Shown: positions 1 through 5,973 of the stretch, in pieces
How positions within the stretch are numbered: the first letter of the stretch is position 1
Layout: each line of letters begins with the position of its first letter
Assembly (NCBI GenBank): GCA_041656175.1
Contig: JBBAEA010000168.1
Coordinates: forward strand, 1-6,588
DNA length: 6,588 nt
Source of the DNA: JBBAEA01 sp041656175
Lineage (GTDB): Bacteria > Myxococcota_A > Bradymonadia > UBA4248
Direction: 5' to 3'
Translations under genes and position numbers: made by a program
Notes under the pieces: generated by a model
Databases searched by the model: none
What the model was told of the DNA's origin: nothing
What the model saw: the letters and a program-made list of their open reading frames with translations, nothing else

Positions 1-99
1 CTACGGGCCGCCTATCGGCGTTCAATTTCCGCTTCCTACGGAAATTGGGGTCGCGGCTGAGGCCGCGCGCGAAGCGGCCACAGCCTGGACGGCTGTGGC
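1..99. repeat. Cluster of four consecutive hairpins
   Basis: Four perfect or near-perfect inverted repeats follow one another. The first is GCCG-CCTAT-CGGC near position 8. The second is CAATTTCCG (23-31) with CGGAAATTG (39-47). The third is CGCGGC (52-57) with GCCGCG (62-67). The fourth is GCCACAGCC (77-85) with GGCTGTGGC (91-99). No open frame of note overlaps them. The cluster directly abuts the left inverted repeat at 103. It could be a structured RNA tail of a gene outside the window or a palindromic repeat element. The structures are seen directly; the role is unknown. Confidence 0.6.
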
Positions 100-102
100 A
101 CT

Positions 103-221
103 AAAAAGAAAGCACTCTTTTAAGCACTTTTCGAATAAAATGTCATTTTATCTTCCACCTGCCTTATTTAATTAGCATTCTTAACTTGTGCTTCTCTACA
201 AAATATCTCATTTTGTTTAAA
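103..221 (+). repeat. Left copy of a 119-bp inverted repeat bounding the segment
   Basis: The reverse complement of this stretch aligns without gaps to 6419-6537. By hand count 98 of 119 positions match. The outer 50 bp (103-152 against 6488-6537) differ at only two positions (126/6514 and 149/6491); the inner part has drifted more, apart from a perfect TGTAGAGAAG block. The pair encloses about 6.2 kb holding all the genes. It could be a pair of dispersed intergenic repeats, decayed element ends, or recombination sites that allow inversion. No transposase tied to these ends is visible. Confidence 0.85.
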
Positions 222-317
222 AATATATCGAATTCGTAAAATTAAATTCGTTATTTCTAGCCATGCAAAGGTCACTACTCTGCACACAAAAACGGGGTTT
301 TGAGGTCATTTCAATTG
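222..317. other. AT-rich spacer without a gene
   Basis: This is a short AT-rich stretch inside the left inverted repeat. It has a small CGAATTCG palindrome and no credible start with a ribosome binding site. I see no gene here. Confidence 0.5.
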
Positions 318-462
318 CAAAGAACAATGATGCTTTTCTTAGCAAGTTTGATGCGGATTCCAGTTTCAAAGAACAATGATGCTTTTCTTTGCAATTTTGG
401 GCCTAGTTCTAGAAAAAAAGAAGAAAAACATCTTTTCTTTGCCATTTTGAGCCTAGTTCTAG
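318..462. repeat. Three degenerate ~50-bp direct repeats
   Basis: A 23-bp stretch at 318-340 recurs exactly at 367-389, a period of 49. The second half of that unit, ending in CCTAGTTCTAG, recurs at 381-412 and 431-462 with three differences, a period of 50. Within the first copies, GCAAAGAA and TTCTTTGC-type arms can form a hairpin. An 18-bp segment at 383-400 is exactly inverted at 538-555, so the block also sits in a larger stem. A 64-codon frame crosses it (300-494), but it is built of the repeats and has no ribosome binding site. I read the block as a non-coding intergenic repeat. Confidence 0.7.
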
Positions 463-693
463 GAGGCAAGGAGTGCGGCAAGGGAACGACCTAGAGGTCG
501 TGACCGCGCCAAACGACACAGCCGACGACGAAATAGGCCAAAATTGCAAAGAAAAAAGAGCACTAAGGGCGATAGCCTTACGGGCTTTGTGGAATTGACC
601 CTAATAAATCAGATTTTCCTTAAAGATCCCACGAAACCGCAAATCGTGATACAGTAGCGGGATGCGTCCAATAACGACGCGGCATGGAACACG
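463..693. other. Upstream region of the methyltransferase operon with a hairpin
   Basis: The stretch contains a perfect hairpin ACGACC-TAGA-GGTCGT (486-501) and the right arm (538-555) of the 18-bp inverted repeat paired with 383-400. One frame stays open through it, from the repeat block to about 600, but it lacks a start with a ribosome binding site. It is best seen as the repeat element continuing into the methyltransferase leader. Confidence 0.5.
647..655 (+). promoter_or_regulatory. Possible extended -10 promoter for the methyltransferase operon
   Basis: TGATACAGT fits a TGn-TAnAnT extended -10 element and lies about 40 nt before the methyltransferase start. There is no good -35 at the standard distance. 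A TTGACC at 595-600 is too far upstream to pair with it. This is a weak motif-based call. Confidence 0.25.
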
Positions 694-2967
694 ATGATGC
701 AAAAAGAAGAGCGAAATCACAAAGACCTAGCCAGTTCGAGCGCGAAGCTAGGGGAAGTGAAGCACGTAAGCTGTTTGGGACTAGAGTTTGAGAGCGAGGA
801 AGCGCGTCGCGCGCATTTCGTTGCACTTCTGCGCCAAAAAATGCAGCTTCCCAGTTTTCGCGAGCTTGAGGGCTTCCCGCTTGCTAGCGACGAGAGTATT
901 TTGGCGCTAAGCGATCCACCCTATTATTGTGCCTGCCCCAACCCGTGGATCGCCGATTTTATCGCGCGCTGGGAGGCGGAAAAAACCGCTAAACCAGCGC
1001 ATCAGTGCTACCAAAGAGAGGCTTTTGCAGCCGACGTCCTCGAAGGCAAGAACGACCCCATCTACAGCGTTCACAGTTACCACACCAAGGTGCCGCCAAG
1101 GGCGATTATGCGCTACATCCTGCACTATACCGAACCTGGCGACATCATATTGGATGGCTTTTGCGGTAGCGGCATGACGGGGGTTGCAGCGCGATTGTGT
1201 GGAGACCGCGACGCTGTAGCTTCACTTGGCTACCAAGTAAAAGCAGACGCTACGATTTTGCGCGAAGAGCGCGGCGAGGATGGGAAAAAGCGTTGGTGCG
1301 CCTTCTCCAAACTCGGGGCGCGCAAAGCGCTACTCAACGATCTTTCGCCAGCAGCAACGTTCATAGCACACAACTACAATACAGCTCTCGATCTCGGTTA
1401 TGTGCAAAACGAGGCTAGGCGCATTCTAAACGAAGTCAACGAGGAGTGCGCTTGGCTTTACGAAACGCTGCATAGCGATGGCAAGAGCAAGGGAAGAATC
1501 AACTACGTCGTATGGTCGGAGGTATTAATCTGCCCCAACTGCACGCGAGAATTCGTTTTTTGGGATGTGGCGGTAAAACTGGGTGATGGCGTAGTATTAA
1601 AAGATTTCCCATGCCCACATTGTGCGCACTGGCTGAGTAAAAAACCCGCTAAATCATCTTTAGGGCGAAGAAAAAGCCAAAAAACGCCAAAAAACCAACG
1701 CCCCAGCGCGTCAAAAGCCGAAAAGGCATGGACTAGCTTTTACGACGCAGCCATTGGAGAGCGCGTAAAACAAGTCAAGCAAGTACCTGTACTCATTTCG
1801 TATTTTGTTGGAGGAAAGAATTATAAAAAAGTGCCAAGCAGCTTTGATCTAGAGCTTTTAGACAAAATCGATGCTCACGTCCCACGCCACTGGTTTCCGA
1901 CAAACGCCATTCAAAAGGGCGATAAAAGTGGAGATCATTTTTCGGTGGGTGTTACGCATGTGCACCACTTTTACAGTAAGCGCAACCTCGTGTGTGCTGC
2001 TGCAATCTGGGCGCGTTTACCGCGGAATTTAAAGTGGCTAGCCACCTCATTTTTGTCGAGAAACCTTACAAAATGCAACAGGTACGTGGTCAACGCGCAT
2101 AACCCAAATGGCCGCATCAACGGACCGCTTACAGGAACACTCTATATCCCCAGCGAGTTCGTGGAACAATCGGCTCTTGTCTTGTTTGAGTCTAAAATTA
2201 CCGACATCGCATGGAATGGCAGCAGCAATCTCATACAAACGGCGAGCGCTAGTCATTTAGTCACTATACCGAGCAATTCACTGGATTACGTCTTTATCGA
2301 CCCTCCATTTGGCGCCAATATTATGTACTCGGAGCTCAACTTTATTGGGGAGTCTTGGCTTTCGGTACTAACGTGTAATCTTAAAGAAGCGATAGAAAAT
2401 AAAAGCCAAAAAAAGGGTATAAACGATTATCGCAAGTTGATGCATTCTTGCTTTAAGGAAGCGTTTCGCGTGTTAAAGTCGGGTCACTGGATAACCATGG
2501 AGTTTTCCAACACGCGCGCAGAGGTCTGGAACAGCGTACAGAACGCCTTATCGGATGCGGGTTTTATCGTTGGCAACGTCTCTATACTCAACAAGAAACA
2601 TGGTGGCATCAAGGCGATGAGCAACCAAAGCAGCGTCAAGCAGGACCTCGTTGTTTCGGCCTACAAACCCATGCATAACGATAAAAGTCGATGGAGAGGC
2701 GTAGCAAAAAAAGATGAATTCGTTTGGGAATTTGTCGACAAGCGTTTAGAAAATCTAGCCTTCCACAAAGGGGAAGATGCTAAACTTAGCTATGATCAAG
2801 AGCGCGACCCTCGCACGCTCTTCGATCAAATGGTGGCATACTGCGTTCGCAACGGCTTGCTCGTACCAATCTCTAGCCAAGACTTTCAAATTGGCTTAGC
2901 GCAACGCTATATTGAGCGCGATGGTATGTTTTTTCTACCACAACAACTCCATGAGTTTGAAGCATGA
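694..2967 (+). CDS. Zn-ribbon DNA methyltransferase (N4-cytosine/N6-adenine type, COG1743-like)
   Basis: This 757-residue protein is predicted to transfer a methyl group from S-adenosylmethionine to an exocyclic amino group in DNA. The visible order is: an N-terminal region; DPPYY at D74, a catalytic-loop-type motif; DGFCGSGMTG at 154-163, the SAM-binding glycine motif; a zinc-ribbon-like pair C280-P-N-C283 and C307-P-H-C310; a Lys/Arg-rich linker near 315-345; a second motif, DPPF, at 536-539 followed by YSELNF; and a C-terminal stretch with ERDPRTLFDQM. Two DPP motifs with a Zn ribbon fit the large DNA methylase family behind COG1743. Its N6 versus N4 specificity and target site cannot be read from sequence. 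The frame has a stop at 655. ATGs lie at 694 and 697, and GGAA (686-689) suits 697 slightly better. The stop overlaps the hydrolase start. Family members I recall continue well beyond this C-terminus, so it may be shortened. No restriction nuclease is adjacent. Confidence 0.88.
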   Translation: MMQKEERNHKDLASSSAKLGEVKHVSCLGLEFESEEARRAHFVALLRQKMQLPSFRELEGFPLASDESILALSDPPYYCACPNPWIADFIARWEAEKTAKPAHQCYQREAFAADVLEGKNDPIYSVHSYHTKVPPRAIMRYILHYTEPGDIILDGFCGSGMTGVAARLCGDRDAVASLGYQVKADATILREERGEDGKKRWCAFSKLGARKALLNDLSPAATFIAHNYNTALDLGYVQNEARRILNEVNEECAWLYETLHSDGKSKGRINYVVWSEVLICPNCTREFVFWDVAVKLGDGVVLKDFPCPHCAHWLSKKPAKSSLGRRKSQKTPKNQRPSASKAEKAWTSFYDAAIGERVKQVKQVPVLISYFVGGKNYKKVPSSFDLELLDKIDAHVPRHWFPTNAIQKGDKSGDHFSVGVTHVHHFYSKRNLVCAAAIWARLPRNLKWLATSFLSRNLTKCNRYVVNAHNPNGRINGPLTGTLYIPSEFVEQSALVLFESKITDIAWNGSSNLIQTASASHLVTIPSNSLDYVFIDPPFGANIMYSELNFIGESWLSVLTCNLKEAIENKSQKKGINDYRKLMHSCFKEAFRVLKSGHWITMEFSNTRAEVWNSVQNALSDAGFIVGNVSILNKKHGGIKAMSNQSSVKQDLVVSAYKPMHNDKSRWRGVAKKDEFVWEFVDKRLENLAFHKGEDAKLSYDQERDPRTLFDQMVAYCVRNGLLVPISSQDFQIGLAQRYIERDGMFFLPQQLHEFEA

Positions 2968-3908
2968 AAACAACACGATTATCGAGAGCCCAAGGCTGCT
3001 TTTTAGGACAATTGTGCGGCGACGCACTCGGTTCACTAGTCGAGTTCCAGAGCGCAGAAGCCATCCGCCGAGCCTACCCACACGGCGTTCGCGATATGGC
3101 CGACGGCGGCCCTTGGAACAGCTTCGCGGGTCAAATCACCGACGACTCCGAGATGGCAATAGCACTTGCCCGAAGCATAGTCCAACACAAGCAATACGAG
3201 CCCCAAGCCGTCTTCGAAGCTTACCAACTCTGGCGCGCCAGCGACCCCCCCGACTGCGGAAAAACCATATGCGCCGCTCTGCACGGCAAACAAACCCCCG
3301 AGAGTCAGGCCAACGGCGCCATGATGCGCGTCAGCCCACTAGGCATATTTGGCGCCAAATTCCCACTTCAAAACGTAAAAGAATGGGCAGAACAAGACGC
3401 CGCCCTAACCCACATACACCCCATCTGTCGCCAAGCAAACGCGCTTTATACCATGGCCATCGCCGACGCCATCGCTACTGGCTGCAGCGCCGCAGACTTG
3501 TACCAAAAAATTCTCGACTGGGCGCAAGAAATCGACGCGCTTCCCAGTCTTCAGGCATGCATCGCCCAAGCCGCTTCTGCCCCACCCGCCGACTACCTCA
3601 CTCATCAAGGCTGGGTTCTCCTAGCTTTCCAAAACGCGCTCTACCAAATGTTGCACAGCCCCACACTCGAAGCGGCCATCATCGACAGCATCATGCGCGG
3701 CGGCGACACCGACACCAACGCCGCCATTTGCGGAGCACTACTTGGCGCCATCCACGGCCACGCCGCCCTACCCACGCGCTGGACCCACGCCGTCCTCAAC
3801 TGCCGCCCCAGCGCCGCCAACCCACAAGCCCAAAAACCTCGCCCGGAACGCTATTGGGCTATCGATGCCCTCGAACTTTGCCAAGCACTCCTTGATGCAG
3901 GCGAGTAA
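2964..3908 (+). CDS. ADP-ribosylglycohydrolase family protein (DraG/ARH fold)
   Basis: This 314-residue protein belongs to the Mg2+-dependent family that hydrolyses ADP-ribose from modified residues or related ADP-ribosyl compounds. Visible motifs in order are: GQLCGDALGSLVEF at 15-28, the N-terminal GDALG signature; TDDSE at 59-63, metal ligands; NGAMMR at 117-122; THIHP at 149-153; and GGDTDTN at 246-252, the second metal site with D248, D250 and T251. All key acidic residues are present and the length is normal for the family, so it looks catalytically intact. The ATG overlaps the methyltransferase stop as ATGA and no strong ribosome binding site precedes it, which points to translational coupling. 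Codon use favours C-ending codons and the + strand is strongly C-rich, unlike the upstream gene. A C7 run lies at 3245-3251. The substrate is unknown, and no ADP-ribosyltransferase is in the window. Confidence 0.92.
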   Translation: MKTTRLSRAQGCFLGQLCGDALGSLVEFQSAEAIRRAYPHGVRDMADGGPWNSFAGQITDDSEMAIALARSIVQHKQYEPQAVFEAYQLWRASDPPDCGKTICAALHGKQTPESQANGAMMRVSPLGIFGAKFPLQNVKEWAEQDAALTHIHPICRQANALYTMAIADAIATGCSAADLYQKILDWAQEIDALPSLQACIAQAASAPPADYLTHQGWVLLAFQNALYQMLHSPTLEAAIIDSIMRGGDTDTNAAICGALLGAIHGHAALPTRWTHAVLNCRPSAANPQAQKPRPERYWAIDALELCQALLDAGE

Positions 3909-3928
3909 ATTGTTTTTTCTGCAGTTTG

Positions 3929-3956
3929 TTTTTGTGGGGGAAGTTTCCCCCTACGC
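3929..3956 (+). repeat. Palindromic repeat, copy inverted at 5235-5262
   Basis: These 28 bp are the exact reverse complement of 5235-5262. The core, GGGGGAAGTTTCCCCC, is itself a near-perfect palindrome. The T run lies before the hairpin rather than after it, so it does not look like a terminator for the hydrolase gene. A partial third copy of the core flank (ACTTCCCCCAC) occurs at 5312-5322. Confidence 0.8.
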
Positions 3957-3971
3957 GCAAGCTTCCCGCAT

Positions 3972-4053
3972 AATTCGCTAAGCTCCGCATTTTTTTGTGC
4001 GACGTTTAAGCTAATCGCTTAACCGCCGCACAAAATGCGTCACTAAGCGAATT
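3972..4053. repeat. 82-bp nested inverted repeat (long hairpin)
   Basis: Three nested stems share one centre. AATTCGCT (3972-3979) pairs with AGCGAATT (4046-4053). CGCATTTT plus GTGCG (3986-4001, three extra T) pairs with CGCACAAAATGCG (4027-4039). TTAAGC pairs with GCTTAA around a TAATC loop at about 4006-4022. It lies between the ends of the convergent hydrolase and Rpn-remnant units, so it could act as a bidirectional terminator or be a miniature palindromic element. Confidence 0.65.
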
Positions 4054-4196
4054 CTTTGGGTGATCTTGCGCTACCCCCTCAAGGAAACTCAAATACCCGA
4101 AACACGCAAGCGACGTGGCAGCACAATTTAAAAACACCACATCGCAAGCCCCCCCCGCATCGCATCGCAAGCCACACCCTCTCACCGCATCAATCG
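4054..4196. other. Spacer with a C8 tract
   Basis: I see no supportable gene here. A - strand open frame crosses the region, but it begins with GTG inside the Rpn remnant and has no family resemblance. A run of eight C lies at 4149-4156, followed by short GCATC/GCAAGCC-like repetitions. Confidence 0.4.
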
Positions 4197-4325
4197 TCAC
4201 ATTCGCTCTAGCTTTTCCGCAATTTCCTCTTGACTTAAACCCATCTCGGCAAATATTTTTGCTGCCTGCTCGAGCATAAGCTTCCGTTCCTCTAATCTTC
4301 CCACCTCTCTCCCCTTTAAAAATTT
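4197..4325 (-). pseudogene. C-terminal remnant of an Rpn/PD-(D/E)XK transposase-family protein
   Basis: On the - strand an open stretch of 42 codons ends in TGA at 4199-4197 and is closed upstream by TAA at 4328-4326. It reads KFLKGREVGRLEERKL followed by MLEQAAKIFAEMGLSQEEIA and a short KLERM tail. A Gly/Arg/Glu-rich stretch followed by a short helix-turn-helix with 'MGLSxEEIAE' is typical of the C-terminus of the Rpn (recombination-promoting nuclease) and PDDEXK-type transposase family. The nuclease domain is absent: I found no continuation upstream in any frame. An ATG at 4277-4275 could start a 26-residue peptide, but no good ribosome binding site supports it. I call it a decayed end of a mobile-element-associated gene. 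Confidence 0.6.
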
Positions 4326-4337
4326 TTACAACTTTTT

Positions 4338-4366
4338 GGGTTCACTTCACCTCTTTTTTGGAACCC
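4338..4366. repeat. Short inverted repeat
   Basis: GGGTTC (4338-4343) is inverted as GAACCC (4361-4366), separated by 17 bases containing a T6 run. It lies between gene A and the Rpn remnant, downstream of A on the - strand. It could be a weak transcription end, but the stem is short. Confidence 0.3.
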
Positions 4367-4440
4367 TTTACTTTTTCAGTCCATTCTTAGGGCGTTGCGG
4401 AACTCTATCAAGTGATGGATGGCGCAGAATAGAAAAGCGA

Positions 4441-4848
4441 TTATTCAAAACACCAAGCGGGTCCATTGATAAATCGTGTAGCCGTTTTAACACCAAGTCG
4501 CGAAACGGTGCATCGCTCTTTCTGCCCTTCGTAATTCAGGACAAACTTAAACACAAAGCCCATGAGTGCTCCCATAAATTGGCTTTGCTGTGCTGAAAAT
4601 TTGAACGAAACACTAGGAGCGAACTCTCGTTGATAGAAGAGAAGAAGCGAGGCCACGGGGGGGATGCCGAGATCATTGGCAAAAGCAATGCAAGAGATGC
4701 TGACGGGATTCGCTATCGTTCGAATACAAAATTCCCATAACTCGCCGGAATCATAAAACGGCGTTGCATTTTTGTAGACTGACACGAAATTTGCATCAAT
4801 TCTTTTGATAATTGTTGTCGTTTTAATGGACAAGACAGTCTCTGACAT
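4441..4848 (-). CDS. Hypothetical protein A, paralog of the protein at 5437-5847
   Basis: This is a 135-residue protein that I do not recognise. It has no signal peptide or convincing membrane span. It is clearly homologous to the gene B product: over the 74-residue core from SGELWEF to KFVLNYE about 47 positions are identical by hand alignment. Shared motifs include LWxFCIxT, FANDLGIPPV, GALMG, FxFVLNYE and a C-terminal NGPxWxFE. The start at 4848 is preferred over 4857 because AAGGA lies about eight bases before it, whereas it would directly abut 4857; this also gives nearly the same length as B. A C7 run (G7 on the + strand, 4657-4663) encodes the IPP part of the motif; B uses other codons there. 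The gene is transcribed toward the methyltransferase operon and appears to stand alone. Confidence 0.78.
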   Translation of the reverse strand: MSETVLSIKTTTIIKRIDANFVSVYKNATPFYDSGELWEFCIRTIANPVSISCIAFANDLGIPPVASLLLFYQREFAPSVSFKFSAQQSQFMGALMGFVFKFVLNYEGQKERCTVSRLGVKTATRFINGPAWCFE

Positions 4849-5085
4849 TTTCCGCATCCTTTACAATAAACTGAACTGTCGAAAACCTGACAATTCCGTA
4901 ATTATGCCTAACGAAGAAGGCTAGTGATGTCAATACACTATCGAATTCGTTTCACTACTTTAGTCACAGAGGTTCAGAGCAAGTGCTAACAAGCTATTTA
5001 TGCGAATCTTGGAGAATTTTGAACATGAGAGCGGAATCAATTCTCTTTCAAATTTTCAGTTGTGCTACTGCACTGCTACAACGAC
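4849..5085. other. Intergenic region upstream of gene A
   Basis: No gene is supportable here. On the - strand a TTGACA-like hexamer (+ strand TGTCAA, 4928-4933) lies upstream of A, but no good -10 sits at the usual distance, so the promoter of A is unresolved. GAGAATT (5012-5018) and AATTCTC (5039-5045) form a small inverted repeat. Confidence 0.4.
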
Positions 5086-5116
5086 GTCAATCCAGCAGTT
5101 TTGCCGCTGGATTGAC
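5086..5116. repeat. Perfect 11-bp stem hairpin
   Basis: GTCAATCCAGC (5086-5096) is exactly inverted as GCTGGATTGAC (5106-5116) around a 9-base loop. No T tract follows on either strand, so it does not look like an ordinary terminator. It abuts the ACTTGCCCTAG direct repeat at 5115. Confidence 0.7.
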
Positions 5117-5308
5117 TTGCCCTAGTACTGCCATGTCACAAAGGAAGCACTGATTAATCGCTGCGGGGGCGTTACGGGGGCTTTGACCCCCGTTGAGGGG
5201 GTAGACGCAAACCCGCGCACAGCGCGGGGTTGCGGCGTAGGGGGAAACTTCCCCCACAAAAAAATAACCTTGAAATTTATTGATTTGACGATTTTGCACT
5301 TGCCCTAG
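5115..5308. repeat. Hairpin-rich segment between 11-bp direct repeats
   Basis: ACTTGCCCTAG occurs at 5115-5125 and again at 5298-5308. Between the copies lie three hairpins: ACGGGGG-CTTTGA-CCCCCGT (5174-5193); a 12-bp stem with one mismatch around 5207-5233; and the GGGGGAAACTTCCCCC palindrome (5240-5255). The arrangement resembles a small palindromic or MITE-like insertion. Without an empty-site comparison the direct repeats may be chance or an unrelated feature. Confidence 0.45.
5235..5262 (-). repeat. Palindromic repeat, inverted copy of 3929-3956
   Basis: This is the exact 28-bp reverse complement of 3929-3956. Together the two copies bracket the Rpn remnant and gene A (about 1.3 kb). 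Confidence 0.8.
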
Positions 5309-5436
5309 GATACTTCCCCCACGAAAGAAGCAAACAAAATATCTAATTAATCAGAGCTTTCTTAGGGGACTTGTTGATGCAATCAAGTAAATCTGCTTTA
5401 AAATCGGAGCAGTTTTGATGAATGTTTACACATTTT
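5309..5436. other. Spacer downstream of gene B
   Basis: Apart from the partial palindrome flank ACTTCCCCCAC (5312-5322) and a weak CTGCT/AGCAG stem around 5395-5414, this stretch shows nothing supportable. No clear terminator for B was found. Confidence 0.35.
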
Positions 5437-5847
5437 CTATATTTTTTCTTCAAAATGCCAAACGGGTCCGTTAGTAAAGCACGATGCCCCATGAATTCCA
5501 TATTTCTTGACTTCGACGTTTCGAGTGAGATCTTCGTAATTTAGGACAAAGCGAAACAAGTAGCCCATTAAGGCACCAAGTGTCTGGCTTTCACGCTCGC
5601 TGAATCTAAACGACTCATCGGGTCGTACAGCTTTTTCATAAAACACGAGCAAGGACTGAACAGGAGGAATGCCTAAGTCATTTGCAAACACGATGCAGCT
5701 TAAGGAAATAGGGTCGCATAGGGTTTCAATACAGAAGTCCCAAAGTGCCCCAGAGTTCACAAAGCCAGAAAAACTTGGGTAATGCTCTGTGGTGCGAAAT
5801 CCCTCCGTTAACGCATCTCTCATTTTTTCAAAAGGAATGATTGGCAT
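5437..5847 (-). CDS. Hypothetical protein B, paralog of the protein at 4441-4848
   Basis: This is a 136-residue protein of unrecognised family, about 60% identical to protein A over its central 74 residues. Conserved features are SGxLWxFCIxT near residue 31, FANDLGIPPVQSLLVFYE in the middle, SFRFSExESQ, GALMGYLFRFVLNYE, and a terminal NGPVWHFE. The N-terminal 30 residues do not match A. No signal peptide or strong membrane helix is seen, so a soluble cytoplasmic location is likely. The start at 5847 is chosen because AAGGAG precedes it at good spacing; an upstream ATG at 5901 in the same frame lacks such a site and would add residues that A does not have. A plausible promoter lies at 5905-5933. 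The gene appears monocistronic. Confidence 0.8.
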   Translation of the reverse strand: MPIIPFEKMRDALTEGFRTTEHYPSFSGFVNSGALWDFCIETLCDPISLSCIVFANDLGIPPVQSLLVFYEKAVRPDESFRFSERESQTLGALMGYLFRFVLNYEDLTRNVEVKKYGIHGASCFTNGPVWHFEEKI

Positions 5848-5904
5848 TTTCAGTCTCCTTAATGTTAAAAATAGTGGACCCACAATTACGTTCACCCTCA
5901 AAAT

Positions 5905-5933
5905 ACTGTAAATGCATTCGCCTTTATTGTCAA
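5905..5933 (-). promoter_or_regulatory. Putative sigma70-type promoter of gene B
   Basis: Read on the - strand, TTGACA (5933-5928) is separated by 17 bases from TACAGT (5910-5905), a perfect -35 and a 4/6 -10. It lies about 58 bases before the chosen start of gene B. It would place the upstream ATG at 5901 essentially at the transcription start, which further favours the start at 5847. Confidence 0.5.
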
Positions 5934-5973
5934 TTGATTAATCATCCATAACACTGTTGATTAAAAAAGCTAG

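Noticed and set aside
318..462. CRISPR-like array
   Set aside because: There are only three degenerate units at 49-50 bp spacing, with no unique spacers and no cas genes.
300..494. 64-codon + strand open frame in the repeat block
   Set aside because: It is made of the ~50-bp repeats, has no ribosome binding site and no family resemblance.
2912..3895. 327-codon + strand frame over the hydrolase gene
   Set aside because: It is an out-of-frame shadow, extremely Arg/Pro/His-rich, while the overlapping frame encodes a complete ADP-ribosylglycohydrolase.
4006..4200. 64-codon - strand frame beginning with GTG
   Set aside because: It starts inside the Rpn remnant, crosses the nested palindrome and C8 tract, and has no recognisable motif or ribosome binding site.
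4336..4596. 86-codon + strand frame
   Set aside because: It overlaps the 3' part of gene A on the opposite strand, and gene A is supported by its paralog.
5087..5299. 70-codon - strand frame
   Set aside because: It is composed of the hairpins and the GGGGGAAGTTTCCCCC palindrome; the frame is a by-product of GC-rich repeats.
5848..5901. N-terminal extension of gene B to an upstream ATG
   Set aside because: A strong AAGGAG precedes the ATG at 5847, the putative promoter overlaps the upstream start region, and paralog A lacks such an extension.
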